A stretch of DNA of 64,000 bases from Epilithonimonas hispanica (GTDB taxonomy: Bacteria > Bacteroidota > Bacteroidia > Flavobacteriales > Weeksellaceae): positions 62,001-126,000 of the forward strand of contig NZ_QNUG01000004.1 of assembly GCF_003385395.1 (NCBI RefSeq). Direction: 5' to 3'. Positions 16,001 to 25,201 of the stretch are shown here, one piece after another. The position numbers were made by a program, and so were the translations under genes. A model generated the notes under the pieces. The model ran no database searches and had not been told where the DNA came from. It was given only the letters and a program-made list of their open reading frames with translations. Position 1 is the stretch's first letter, and every line of letters starts with the position of its first letter.

Positions 16001-16948
16001 TTATTTTTTCTCAACATTATTATAGGCCATAATAATTTTCTTCACAACAGGATGCCTTACCACATCTTCTTCTGAAAGATGCACAAATCCAATCTCCTCG
16101 ACATCTTTTAAAATCGTCATAGATTCTTTAAGTCCGGATTGTTGATTTTTAGGCAAATCTACTTGGCTCGGATCACCTGTAATGATGAATTTAGCATTCA
16201 TCCCCATTCTGGTAAGAAACATTTTCATTTGAGAATGGGTAGTGTTTTGCGCTTCGTCCAAGATTACGAAAGCTTCATCCAAAGTTCTACCTCTCATAAA
16301 AGCCAAAGGCGCAACTTCTATGATTCTTTTTTCCATATAACCTTCCAACTTCTCGTGCGGTATCATATCGCGCAAAGCGTCGTAAAGAGGTTGCATATAA
16401 GGATCTAGTTTTTCTTTCAAATCTCCCGGAAGAAAACCTAGACTTTCACCTGCTTCTACCGCTGGTCTTGTTAAAATGATTCTTTTAACTTCTTTATCTC
16501 GCAAAGCTCTTACTGCAAGAGCAACACTAGTGTATGTTTTCCCCGTTCCAGCTGGACCGATAGCAAAAACCATATCTTTTTTCTCAGATGCCTTTACTAG
16601 TTTTTTAAGATTGGTAGTTTTAGCCTTAATAACCTTTCCGTTGACGCCTTTTACTATAATATCTTGATCAAATACCAGATGTTTTTCAGATTCATCTTTG
16701 AGTTTAAGAAGAGATTCCAATTGTTTTATCTCAAGAGAATTGTGCTTGGAAATATAATCTGAAATATCATCCAATTTTTTCTTCAACAAGTCCAAGGTTT
16801 CCCTATTCCCCATTGCGAAAACAAAGTTATCTCTACCTGTAATCTTAAGTGTTGGGAAGCTGGATTTTATTAGATTGAAATTTTGATTTTGAACACCATA
16901 AAACGTTTTGTTGTCAACGCCTTCAAGTTCATAATTGATTTCGAACAT
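16001..16948 (-). CDS. PhoH family ATPase (PhoH-like/YbeZ type)
   Basis: Cytoplasmic P-loop ATPase of 315 residues. The N-terminal small domain (NFNLIKSSFPTLKITGRDNF) precedes the ATPase core: Walker A GPAGTGKT at residues 131-138, IILTRPAVEAGESLGFLPGD around 157-176, and Walker B FVILDEAQN around 227-235. Sensor-like ITGDPSQVDLP follows, and the end LSEEDVVRHPVVKKII is typical. YbeZ-type proteins work with the endoribonuclease YbeY in rRNA maturation in other bacteria; ybeY is not in this window, so that partnership is inference. Confidence 0.94.
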   Translation of the reverse strand: MFEINYELEGVDNKTFYGVQNQNFNLIKSSFPTLKITGRDNFVFAMGNRETLDLLKKKLDDISDYISKHNSLEIKQLESLLKLKDESEKHLVFDQDIIVKGVNGKVIKAKTTNLKKLVKASEKKDMVFAIGPAGTGKTYTSVALAVRALRDKEVKRIILTRPAVEAGESLGFLPGDLKEKLDPYMQPLYDALRDMIPHEKLEGYMEKRIIEVAPLAFMRGRTLDEAFVILDEAQNTTHSQMKMFLTRMGMNAKFIITGDPSQVDLPKNQQSGLKESMTILKDVEEIGFVHLSEEDVVRHPVVKKIIMAYNNVEKK

Positions 16949-17025
16949 AGATTATAATAGTGGTTAGTCTAACAAATATATGAATAGATTTGATATGATA
17001 TTCGTCTTTAAAAATTGAATTATAT

Positions 17026-17033
17026 TAAATTTG
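17026..17033 (+). promoter_or_regulatory. -7 box upstream of the SAM hydrolase gene
   Basis: TAAATTTG matches the Bacteroidota TAnnTTTG box, 17 bases before the ATG at 17050. The -33 region (TTCGTCTTT) is a weak match. Confidence 0.5.
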
Positions 17034-17049
17034 CAACAAATATTATAAA

Positions 17050-17877
17050 ATGTCGGTTATTACTCTTACTTCAGATTATGGACTTGTAGATCATCGCGTC
17101 GCAAGTATCAAAGGTAAAATCCTAAGCTGGAGCGAGGAGGTAAAAGTAGTTGACATTACTCATAACATATCGGCTTACAATCTTTTACAGACAGCTTACA
17201 TCGTACGCAATGCTTACAAGTTTTTCCCAGAAGGCAGCATTCATATCATTGCTGTTGATAGTTTTTATCATAAATCCAGAAAGAATATTATTGCAAAAAT
17301 AGATGGACATTATTTTATTTCCGCTGATAACGGAATCACAAATCTGATTTTTTTTGATATAAAGCCAGAAGCTATCTATGAAATAACACTTAATAATCGT
17401 TTTGATGATAAAGTCAATTTCCCTGCAACCGATATATTTGTACCAGCTGCAATGCACATCTACAAAGGAGGTTTACCAGAAGTGATTGGAAGAAAAATCA
17501 AAACAATAAAAGATATCTCTTTTCCAAATGCAATCTATAATGAAGGTGAAAAAATGATTATTGGAGAAGTAATGTACATTGACAACTTTGGAAATGTTGT
17601 ATCTAATATCAGTCGCAAGTTTTTTGAAAAATACGCTTCAATTTATCAAAAATTCACCGTTAAATTCAGGAATATCGTGACATCCAAAATATTAGACCAA
17701 TATACAGATGTTGTGACTGATTGGAATAGAGAACAAGAGTTTCACGGAAAATCGTCTGTGATCTTCAACGATACCGATTTGCTGGAAATCACCATTTACA
17801 AAGGTAGCGTTTTGAACGGCGCTTCTACACTTTTCGGGATGAGCACAGGTGAAAAAATCTATGTAGAATTTGAATAA
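17050..17877 (+). CDS. S-adenosylmethionine hydrolase (DUF62/SAM hydroxide adenosyltransferase)
   Basis: A 275-residue member of the DUF62 family, related to SAM-dependent fluorinase/chlorinase enzymes but normally cleaving SAM with hydroxide to adenosine and methionine. Hallmarks are ITLTSDYGLVDHRVASIKG at the N-terminus (SDYG with the usual Asp), VVDITHNISAYNLLQTAYIV, HIIAVDSFYH, SADNGITNLIF, FPATDIFVPAAMHI and IDNFGNVVSNIS. The C-terminal barrel contains the SVLNGASTLFGMSTGEKIYV region. Divergent from phoH. The physiological role in this phylum is not established. Confidence 0.9.
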   Translation: MSVITLTSDYGLVDHRVASIKGKILSWSEEVKVVDITHNISAYNLLQTAYIVRNAYKFFPEGSIHIIAVDSFYHKSRKNIIAKIDGHYFISADNGITNLIFFDIKPEAIYEITLNNRFDDKVNFPATDIFVPAAMHIYKGGLPEVIGRKIKTIKDISFPNAIYNEGEKMIIGEVMYIDNFGNVVSNISRKFFEKYASIYQKFTVKFRNIVTSKILDQYTDVVTDWNREQEFHGKSSVIFNDTDLLEITIYKGSVLNGASTLFGMSTGEKIYVEFE

Positions 17878-17878
17878 A

Positions 17879-17904
17879 AAAAACCGACATGGCTGTCGGT
17901 TTTA
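17879..17904. terminator. Bidirectional terminator
   Basis: AAAACCGACA and TGTCGGTTTT form a stem with a four-base loop directly after the SAM hydrolase stop. It also lies downstream of the convergent metalloprotease gene. Confidence 0.8.
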
Positions 17905-17927
17905 ATATTATTGATTTAAAGTAAACA

Positions 17928-20093
17928 TTATTGCTTGATTAATTTCTTATTAAGAGTTCCTTTTTGAGATTTAATTGTTACAATGTATGTTCCTGTCTTT
18001 AATCTTGAAACATCAAAATTATTCCTCGAAACTGAGTCAGAATTAAACTCTTTTACCAGTTTACCTGATTGATCAAAAACTTTTACATTTTCAATTTTTT
18101 GTATTCCATCAATTTTAAATTGATTTTTAACTGGATTGGGAGATATTGAAACTAATTTTTGAGTAGAAGCCTCATTTAACCCTAATACAGAACACTCTAA
18201 TATCGCTTTAAAACCAGCTTCATTGACCATTGCATCAGATCTAAAAACCAATGTAATTGCGCCTGTCTCATGTGTAGATTCAAAAGGTCCTCTAATTGTA
18301 GTTCCTGACATATTATTAGATCCCGAAAAAATAGGTGAAGTTGTAGAAGGACCATTTCTAACAGTCAAGAAATCATAACCTTGCTCCAAATTAAATTCTT
18401 GGAAAGTTATTTTTAATTTTTGAGCATCATTATCTGGATAGAATGTTTTGCTCCAAGTCTCGCTATCAGAATAATTACCATCAGCACCACCAGTATCTGT
18501 TATTGTTTTTCCACACCAATCATCATCTGTCAAAATAATTTGAGATCTTTGATATGCTGGTGAACAATCCGTACCTACTTCTATTTTATAAAAAGTCCCT
18601 TGGGAAAGACCTTGAATATTGAAATTTTTCTCTATTGTATTACCTGATTGAACCACAGTTCCATCCTTTAAACTCACTCGATATTTCCATTCAGTAGAAG
18701 TAGCATCAGTAATAGCAACCGTCGCTGTAGTCTTAGCAACTGTCGGAACAGACAACCCAGTAACTGTAGTTGAACAAGCCGTCACACAATTCCCACTCAA
18801 ACAAGCCTTAGAATCAACCGTTTGTCTTATTAGAGCTCCTGGTTGTTCACCAAATCCTTTTGTAAAATTGATTCCAGTTGAAACCAAATGACAATAACTC
18901 ATAATAGTACCTCCATCACTCGGGATTGGACCAATAGGGCAATCACCTTCAGCAAGATCAGGGTTGTAAGTTGGAGCACATCCATCGATAGCAGTACCAT
19001 CTCCATTCCATGAACAAGCATGCGTATGAGGAGAACCTAAAGCATGTCCCATCTCGTGTGTCATTGCCATAACCGTCCAAGAATATGTTGGAATATCATT
19101 AAAAGTCATATTAATTCCTGAATATGCATAACGATTGTTTGTACACAAGGAGTTAAGATATGCTACACTAGTCGTAGATGGGTAGTTTACAAGATGGGCA
19201 AGATCGCCTTCAAAAGTTGTTCTATTTGAACGGAATGCAGATAAGTTTGCACTATAACTACCTGTATAAGGATCTGCCGTTTCCCAAACATACACGGTCT
19301 TTAGAGACATTTTAACACCATCATTTACATATAATGTATTGATATTATTGTGAACAGCAGATATCCAATTGATTGTGTTAGTCACATCACTTCCATTTTG
19401 TTGGAAAGGCTTGTAACAAATCTCATAATAAACTCTTACACAAGCATCTGTCATCTGAGGTGCTTTAGAGGCTTGCGGATCGAATCTTACTTTTTGAGTT
19501 TCATTTTCCATCAATTCATCAGCAGAACAGATAAATGGATTTTTCCCAGTTAATTTTTGGTCATTATAAACTACGAAATCTTCTGAGTTAACAGCTTTTC
19601 CCAAAGTCACATTTCCAATATTATTTGCAGAAGCAATACCTACTACATCATTATCAAAAAAACTAAATGCAACTACAGATGTATTGTCTCCTTTGATAAT
19701 CCCTCTGTAAAAAACCCCTTTTTTATAATTAGTAATTTGTCTTTTGTTGGTCTCAGCTTTGAATTCTGGAGAATAAATATCAACCCTTACCATTTCTACT
19801 GTAAGCTGCCTATCTTCAAAAGGAAAATCCATCTCCAATGCTTCAGGTTTTTCACTTATCAAATTTCTTAATTGTTTTTTATCCAAATTTAACACCTTAG
19901 CATCTCTCGCAGCTAGTTGATAAACCATCTGCTTACCACTTGTATTATCCAACGTGAATGGATTGACTTTCTTAAATACTACTTTCTTGTTTTGAAAATC
20001 CTTTACTTCTTTTGCTATAGGTTTTAAACCAGCCTGCGCAGAAGAAAGAATAAAAACAAAAACCGTTAAAAACAGTTGTAAAATTCTTTTCAT
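17928..20093 (-). CDS. Secreted metzincin metalloprotease with CUB domain and T9SS type A sorting signal
   Basis: A 721-residue exported protease. Signal peptide MKRILQLFLTVFVFILSSAQ, a propeptide-like region to about 210, then a reprolysin-like catalytic domain with the zinc motif HEMGHALGSPH (residues 346-356) and Met-turn TIMSYC (Met398). A fibronectin III-like segment (about 445-510) precedes a CUB domain (about 527-634) starting at CGKTITDTGGADGNYSDSE. The C-terminus (about 647-721) is a type A T9SS sorting domain: SISPNPVKNQFKI, VKVFDQSGKLVKEF, LKTGTYIVTI. Expected at the cell surface or in the medium, degrading protein. Confidence 0.95.
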   Translation of the reverse strand: MKRILQLFLTVFVFILSSAQAGLKPIAKEVKDFQNKKVVFKKVNPFTLDNTSGKQMVYQLAARDAKVLNLDKKQLRNLISEKPEALEMDFPFEDRQLTVEMVRVDIYSPEFKAETNKRQITNYKKGVFYRGIIKGDNTSVVAFSFFDNDVVGIASANNIGNVTLGKAVNSEDFVVYNDQKLTGKNPFICSADELMENETQKVRFDPQASKAPQMTDACVRVYYEICYKPFQQNGSDVTNTINWISAVHNNINTLYVNDGVKMSLKTVYVWETADPYTGSYSANLSAFRSNRTTFEGDLAHLVNYPSTTSVAYLNSLCTNNRYAYSGINMTFNDIPTYSWTVMAMTHEMGHALGSPHTHACSWNGDGTAIDGCAPTYNPDLAEGDCPIGPIPSDGGTIMSYCHLVSTGINFTKGFGEQPGALIRQTVDSKACLSGNCVTACSTTVTGLSVPTVAKTTATVAITDATSTEWKYRVSLKDGTVVQSGNTIEKNFNIQGLSQGTFYKIEVGTDCSPAYQRSQIILTDDDWCGKTITDTGGADGNYSDSETWSKTFYPDNDAQKLKITFQEFNLEQGYDFLTVRNGPSTTSPIFSGSNNMSGTTIRGPFESTHETGAITLVFRSDAMVNEAGFKAILECSVLGLNEASTQKLVSISPNPVKNQFKIDGIQKIENVKVFDQSGKLVKEFNSDSVSRNNFDVSRLKTGTYIVTIKSQKGTLNKKLIKQ

Positions 20094-20217
20094 ATAAACT
20101 TTTTTTTAAATCTTTACAAAAAAAGCAATTATTAATCAATTAAACTAAGAATATATCATTTTTTTACATTCTAAATATTGAATAATAAATATGTGTTAGT
20201 TTTTTGTACATTAAGCT

Positions 20218-20225
20218 ATCTTTGC
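20218..20225 (+). promoter_or_regulatory. -7 box upstream of hemJ
   Basis: TATCTTTG fits TAnnTTTG and lies 18 bases before the hemJ ATG at 20243. Confidence 0.45.
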
Positions 20226-20242
20226 AAAAAAATATTGCTTCA

Positions 20243-20815
20243 ATGCTGTATTCTATTATTAAGGCGATTCACATTATTTTTATGGTAAGTTATTTTGCCG
20301 GGATTTTTTATCTGGTGAGATTGTTTGTTTATTATAAAGATACTGACGAGTTTGATGATGTCAAACAAAATATTCTCAGAAATCAATATAGTTTTATGGC
20401 TGTGAGGCTTTGGAATATTATTACTGTTCCTGCAGGAGTTTTAATGTTATTAAGCGGATTGACGATGATTTATTATAATTCAGGATTAATGAAAACCCCT
20501 TGGTTTCATTTGAAACTAACATTTCTGGTTGGGTTGGGAGTTTATCATTTTTGGTGTTGGAAAAAAGTGAAAGAACTCAAAAAACTCAACGGGAACACTC
20601 TTCAAACTCCTAATATCAAGCTTAGACAATTCAATGAGATTGCAACTTTTATTTTATTCGCTGTTGTTTTTACAGTTATTCTCAAATATTACGTTATAGA
20701 ATATTGGTGGCAATTACTACTCGGATTTTTCGGAATCATTTTCCTGATAACATCCATTGTCAAATTGGTCAATAGAAATAAGATAAAAGAAAAAAGGCAA
20801 AAGAATCAGGATTAA
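20243..20815 (+). CDS. hemJ: Protoporphyrinogen oxidase HemJ-like (CopD family) membrane protein
   Basis: A 190-residue integral membrane protein with four or five helices. The opening MLYSIIKAIHIIFMVSYFAGIFYLVRLFVYY has the His and Arg typical of HemJ, the oxygen-independent protoporphyrinogen IX oxidase; FMAVRLWNIITVPAGVLMLLSG and PWFHLKLTFLVGLGVYHFWC contain a second conserved His pair. Length is close to the usual 140-190 residues, with an extra C-terminal helix and a basic tail. The ATG at 20243 is preferred to upstream non-ATG codons because it starts the first conserved helix and follows a promoter box. It may be transcribed with gldF downstream. Confidence 0.85.
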   Translation: MLYSIIKAIHIIFMVSYFAGIFYLVRLFVYYKDTDEFDDVKQNILRNQYSFMAVRLWNIITVPAGVLMLLSGLTMIYYNSGLMKTPWFHLKLTFLVGLGVYHFWCWKKVKELKKLNGNTLQTPNIKLRQFNEIATFILFAVVFTVILKYYVIEYWWQLLLGFFGIIFLITSIVKLVNRNKIKEKRQKNQD

Positions 20816-20816
20816 T

Positions 20817-20842
20817 GGCTTCGAGAACCTCAGCCTGACAAA
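20817..20842 (+). repeat. Element A half-copy between hemJ and gldF
   Basis: GGCTTCGAGAACCTCAGCCT then GACAAA. Directly after it, 20855-20885 has AACTCTAATACACTCAAACT, which resembles one arm of the hairpin at 25128-25190. Confidence 0.65.
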
Positions 20843-20892
20843 AAAAGAACTAAACAAAAAACTCTAATACACTCAAACTCTACAACCCATTT

Positions 20893-21621
20893 ATGCTAGC
20901 TATATTCAAAAAAGAACTTTGGAATTTTTTCGGAAACTGGAGCGCGTGGATTATCATCGCTGGTTTCAGCATCATCTCCGCACTGTTCCTATTTTTTTTC
21001 GAGAACGATTTTAATATTTTCGATATTGGAAGTGCTACTTTACAAAGTTTCTTTGTGCTTTCGCCTTGGCTTTTTATGTTCATCATTCCGGCTATCAGTA
21101 TGAGAACTTTGGCTGAGGAAGAACAATCGGGAACATTATTCTGGTTATTTTCGCAACCTGTAAAAATCACAGATATTGTTGGTGGAAAATTCCTTTCCGT
21201 ATGGTTGGTTGGGATTCTTTGCCTTTTACCATCATTGATTTATTATTACACAGTTTGTGTTTTGGGCGTTCCAGAAGGTAATATTGATGGAAGTATGACT
21301 TTCGGAAGTTATGCTGGTTTAATTATTCTGATTGCCTCATTTTCCGCTGTTGGGATTTTGGCTTCATCTTTATCATCTAATCAAATTACTGCTTATTTAT
21401 TAGGCGTTTTTATTTGTTTCATTTCATACTTTGGGATAGAACAATTAGCGAGTTACAAACTATTAGGAGGAGCAGATTATATCTTGCAAAACATCGGATT
21501 TTATCAGCATTTTCTAGCTTTCACAAGAGGACAGATTGATACCAAAGATGTTTTCTATTTTCTTTTCGTCATATTCTTAGGATTAGGCTTGGCAAGCTGG
21601 TTTGTTTGTAAAAAGAAATAA
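20893..21621 (+). CDS. gldF: Gliding motility ABC transporter permease GldF
   Basis: A 242-residue permease with six membrane helices, of the ABC-2 type. The start MLAIFKKELWNFFGNWSAWI, IPAISMRTLAEEEQSGTLFW and the SQPVKITDIVGGKFLSVW loop are characteristic. In gliding flavobacteria GldF works with GldG and the ATPase GldA; the complex is needed for gliding in some species. gldA is not in this window. gldG follows after 81 bases that contain repeat element A. Presence of the genes alone does not prove that the organism glides. Confidence 0.94.
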   Translation: MLAIFKKELWNFFGNWSAWIIIAGFSIISALFLFFFENDFNIFDIGSATLQSFFVLSPWLFMFIIPAISMRTLAEEEQSGTLFWLFSQPVKITDIVGGKFLSVWLVGILCLLPSLIYYYTVCVLGVPEGNIDGSMTFGSYAGLIILIASFSAVGILASSLSSNQITAYLLGVFICFISYFGIEQLASYKLLGGADYILQNIGFYQHFLAFTRGQIDTKDVFYFLFVIFLGLGLASWFVCKKK

Positions 21622-21643
21622 AAGAATCAAGTAAAAAGATAAA

Positions 21644-21695
21644 AGGCTTCTAGAAGCTTAGCCTGACAACCGACAACTAACAACTGTCAACTAAT
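21644..21695. repeat. Element A half-copy plus GTTG-word spacer between gldF and gldG
   Basis: GGCTTCTAGAAGCTTAGCCT followed by GACAACCGACAACTAACAAC. The second part resembles the word repeats at 51050-51128. Confidence 0.6.
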
Positions 21696-21702
21696 ATTAA
21701 AA

Positions 21703-23361
21703 ATGAATAAAAAAAATAAAATCGCGCTCATTATCATCACTGTCATTCTTATTATCGGGATGAGCGGACTCATATATAAACGTTTCGATCTCACGGCAGA
21801 AAAACGCTACACACTTTCCGATTCCACTATTAAAGTTTTGAAAAGCATCAACAAACCAATGACTTTTGAAGTTTACTTGGATGGTGATTTTCCAGCTTCT
21901 TTCAAACAGCTTCAGAACGAAACCAAATTTATGCTGGACGAGTTCCGAAAAATCAATCCAAAAATCGATTACAAATTCCGTGATCCAATTGCTGAGAAAA
22001 TCCCGATGGATACTCTGCAGGCAATGGGAATTCAGCCTTCTCAACTGGTAGATAAAAAAGCAGGAAAAGATTCTCAGATCATTCTTTATCCTTATGCAGC
22101 GGTCAAATATAATGGCTATGGAACTTCTATTCCACTAATGGTTCAGCAATCCGGAATTGATGCGCCGACTCAGCTTAATAAATCCATTGAAAACTTAGAA
22201 TACAACTTCGTTTCCACAATAAAAGGAATGACCGAAGAAACGGTGAAAAATGTAGGTTTTTTAGTGAATCAACAGGAGTTAGGACCAGATGAATTCCGAG
22301 GATTCTTGGATGTTGCGATGGAAAACTATAACATTGGACCAATAATTCCTGAAAACAAAACTGAATTGTCTCTAGCCGACGTTCCGAAGCTGAAACAAAT
22401 GGACGCCCTTGTCATCGCAAAGCCTAGAAAAGCTTTTACAGATAATGAAAAAGTGATTCTCGACCAATATATTATGAACGGCGGAAAAACACTTTGGATG
22501 ATTGATGCCGTGAATGCGGAAATGGACACTCTTTTCCAAGCCAAGAAAATAATGGCTTATCCGCTTGACCTTAATCTGACTGATTTTATGTTCAATTATG
22601 GACTGAGAATCAATCCTGCTTTGACCAAGGATATGAAAAAATCGGCTTTAGTAAGAATTGTTTCTGGTGAAATTGCCGGCAATCCGCAATATAGTAGTTT
22701 TCTTTGGCCATATTTTCCATTAGGAATTGCTGAAACCAAAAATCCAATTACGAAAAACATCAATCCTGTAAAATTCGAATTTCCAACTTCGATTGATACT
22801 TTGGGAAGACCAAATATCAAAACCAAAGTTCTTTTCGAATCCAGCGAAAGAACTATTAGCAAAACGGTTCCGAACTATGTTGCTCTATCTGAAATCGTAA
22901 GAACAGACAGCATTGGAGAAATGGAACGTCCTACTCCTCCGAAGATTTTTGCTGTAGCTTTGGAAGGAAAATTCAAATCAGCTTATGCAACGAGAAGCGA
23001 GAAAAATTCTTATCCTAATTTCAAAGCTCAAAGTCCAGAAAATAAAATGCTCGTAATTGCCGATGGCGATGTTGCAAGAAACCAAATCTGGAAAGGAAAA
23101 TCGCTTCCTTTGGGAGAAGATCTTTTGACCAAAGCTCAATATGGAAATGCGCAATTCCTAAGAAATGCATTAGACTATCTTTTGGATGACAGCAATCTGA
23201 TGGAACTCCGAAACAGAACGATTGAAATCCGTTTACTAGATCGAGAAAGAATAGAGGAAGAACGCTCAAAATGGCAATGGATTAATCTGCTTTTACCTTT
23301 AGGAATTTTGGGAGTTTTGGGAGCTGTCTTTTATTTTCTTAGAAAGAAAATGTTTTCGTAA
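21703..23361 (+). CDS. gldG: Gliding motility-associated ABC transporter protein GldG
   Basis: A 552-residue protein with an N-terminal membrane helix (IALIIITVILIIGMSGLIY), a large extracytoplasmic region and a C-terminal helix (WINLLLPLGILGVLGAVFYF) before a short basic tail. The segment KRFDLTAEKRYTLSDSTIKV begins the GldG/ABC-type_uncharacterised domain, and LVIADGDVARNQI with NAQFLRNALDYLLDD marks its conserved end. Forms the putative transporter with GldF, encoded just upstream. Its transported substrate is unknown. Confidence 0.94.
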   Translation: MNKKNKIALIIITVILIIGMSGLIYKRFDLTAEKRYTLSDSTIKVLKSINKPMTFEVYLDGDFPASFKQLQNETKFMLDEFRKINPKIDYKFRDPIAEKIPMDTLQAMGIQPSQLVDKKAGKDSQIILYPYAAVKYNGYGTSIPLMVQQSGIDAPTQLNKSIENLEYNFVSTIKGMTEETVKNVGFLVNQQELGPDEFRGFLDVAMENYNIGPIIPENKTELSLADVPKLKQMDALVIAKPRKAFTDNEKVILDQYIMNGGKTLWMIDAVNAEMDTLFQAKKIMAYPLDLNLTDFMFNYGLRINPALTKDMKKSALVRIVSGEIAGNPQYSSFLWPYFPLGIAETKNPITKNINPVKFEFPTSIDTLGRPNIKTKVLFESSERTISKTVPNYVALSEIVRTDSIGEMERPTPPKIFAVALEGKFKSAYATRSEKNSYPNFKAQSPENKMLVIADGDVARNQIWKGKSLPLGEDLLTKAQYGNAQFLRNALDYLLDDSNLMELRNRTIEIRLLDRERIEEERSKWQWINLLLPLGILGVLGAVFYFLRKKMFS

Positions 23362-23368
23362 ATGCAAA

Positions 23369-23448
23369 GGCTTCGACAGGCTCAGCCTGACAAAAAGAAA
23401 TATAATAGATAGTATTAGAGATGTCATCCTGAGCTTGTCGAAGGATTT
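23369..23448. repeat. Element A, full palindromic copy between gldG and lnt
   Basis: The left half GGCTTCGACAGGCTCAGCCT and right half GTCATCCTGAGCTTGTCGAA lie in inverse orientation about 26 bases apart. It is the clearest intergenic copy and the best comparison for the one inside rsmE. Confidence 0.8.
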
Positions 23449-23471
23449 CTGTATATTCAAAACAACTTATT

Positions 23472-25121
23472 ATGAAAAACCTTTTATTAGCTTTAATTTC
23501 CGGAGTTTTGTTAGCCATCTGCTGGCCTACTTATGGGATTCCGTTTTTTATATTTTTTGCTTGGGTTCCGCTTTTGATGGCGGAACATAATATCACTAAG
23601 TTCAGTAATATCAAGAAGAAAAGCTTGGCAGTTTTTGGTTTCTCCTATCTTACTTTTTTGATTTGGAATTGGGTTACAACCGGCTGGCTTTATAATTCAC
23701 AATTGCCTGACGGAAGCAAGTCTCTGTTAGCAGTTCTGTTTCCTGTTTTGACCAACTCATTTTTTATGGCTTTGGTTTTCTTGGCTTATCACTTTTATAA
23801 GAAAAGTCAGGGAACTTATTTTGGATTGGTATTTTTTGTAGCGATTTGGATGTGTTTTGAGAAACTTCATCTTGTTTGGGAATTCACTTGGCCTTGGCTG
23901 AATCTCGGAAATGTTTTTGCAGATTATCATCAGTTTATCCAATGGTATGATACTTTGGGCGCAACAGGTGGAAGTTTCTGGATTTTGGTTTGTAATGTTT
24001 TAGTTTTTTATACGATAAGAATTTGGGAAGCTGGAAGAATTAGAAAATCACTAATCAAAAATGTTTTAATGACGGCAGGTTTTATCATTTTACCGATGGT
24101 CATTTCTTTAGTTAAATATTACAATTATTCGCCGGAAACTGTTGGTTCAATCAATGTAACGATGCTTCAGCCTGCGCTTGATCCTTATAATGAAAAATAT
24201 CAAAAAGATAGTTTGACGATTGAAAATGATTTGTTGAAATTAGCTTCAGAAAATTCGGTTTTACAGAGTGATAAAAAGTCAAAAATCGATTTATATCTTT
24301 CCCCGGAAACGTCACTTCCCGGAATTGGAGGTTTCAGTGAAAGAGGATTTCATAATAGTTTGTTGATCAATAACATCAAGGCATTTCTTTCTCAACATCC
24401 GAAATCTGTTTTCTCAGGCGGGATTTCCAGCTATTATGTTTACAAAGAAGACGAAGAAAAACCTGTAACAGCAAGCTATCTCGACAGACAAGGAATCTGG
24501 GTGGACGAATATAATTCGGCAATACAAATCATCCCGAATCAACAACCGGAAGTTTATCACAAAGCAATGCTCGTTCCCGGTGTTGAGATTTTTCCTTACA
24601 TCAATTTCTTCAAACCAATCTTAGGAAACGTGATGTTGGATTTAGGTGGAACAACACGTTCACTTGGGATTTCTAAAGAAAGAAAAGTCTTCGCCAATCC
24701 TTATAACAAATCTGTGATCGCGCCGATTATTTGCTATGAAAGTATTTACGGAGAATTCGTGACAGATTATGTCAAAAAAGGCGCAAATCTTCTAACAATT
24801 GTAACGAACGATTCTTGGTGGGGATATTCACAAGGACATAAGCAATTGTTGGATTACGCCAAACTAAGAGCGATAGAAACAAGGCGAGAAATCGCTAGAG
24901 CGGCAAACAGCGGAACAAGTGCTCATATCAATTCCAGAGGAGACATCGTAGATGATTTACCTTATGGTGCAAAAGGGGCTTTGACAGCAAAAGTTAATTT
25001 GATTGACAAAGAAACGTTCTACACCAAAAGTGGAGATTTTCTTTCCAGACTTTGTCTTTTCGTAATTGGAGCCTTGTTACTTTTTATTCCTGGTAGAAAA
25101 TATTTGACGAGGAAGAAATAA
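23472..25121 (+). CDS. lnt: Apolipoprotein N-acyltransferase
   Basis: A 549-residue membrane enzyme that adds the third acyl chain to the N-terminal Cys of lipoproteins. About six N-terminal helices include the WPTYGIPFFIFFAWVPLL segment and FEKLHLVWEFTWPWLNLGNV. The periplasmic nitrilase-like domain carries LYLSPETSLPG (catalytic Glu), a central Lys region (YHKAMLVPGVE) and the nucleophile in APIICYESIYGEF, then TNDSWWGYSQGHKQLLDYAK and ARAANSGTSAHI. A last helix precedes the basic end. The length is normal and all three catalytic motifs are present. Confidence 0.96.
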   Translation: MKNLLLALISGVLLAICWPTYGIPFFIFFAWVPLLMAEHNITKFSNIKKKSLAVFGFSYLTFLIWNWVTTGWLYNSQLPDGSKSLLAVLFPVLTNSFFMALVFLAYHFYKKSQGTYFGLVFFVAIWMCFEKLHLVWEFTWPWLNLGNVFADYHQFIQWYDTLGATGGSFWILVCNVLVFYTIRIWEAGRIRKSLIKNVLMTAGFIILPMVISLVKYYNYSPETVGSINVTMLQPALDPYNEKYQKDSLTIENDLLKLASENSVLQSDKKSKIDLYLSPETSLPGIGGFSERGFHNSLLINNIKAFLSQHPKSVFSGGISSYYVYKEDEEKPVTASYLDRQGIWVDEYNSAIQIIPNQQPEVYHKAMLVPGVEIFPYINFFKPILGNVMLDLGGTTRSLGISKERKVFANPYNKSVIAPIICYESIYGEFVTDYVKKGANLLTIVTNDSWWGYSQGHKQLLDYAKLRAIETRREIARAANSGTSAHINSRGDIVDDLPYGAKGALTAKVNLIDKETFYTKSGDFLSRLCLFVIGALLLFIPGRKYLTRKK

Positions 25122-25127
25122 TAAGTT

Positions 25128-25190
25128 GGAGAGTTTTAGTGTGAGGAAATTTGAGGGTTATTCTTAAACTCTAACACACTAAAACTCTCC
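25128..25190. terminator. Long hairpin between convergent lnt and DinB genes
   Basis: GGAGAGTTTTAGTGTG and CACACTAAAACTCTCC pair perfectly over 16 bases around a 31-base loop. It probably ends both transcripts, and it may also belong to a repeat family (similar words at 20855-20885). Confidence 0.6.
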
Positions 25191-25201
25191 GACTCTCAAA
25201 T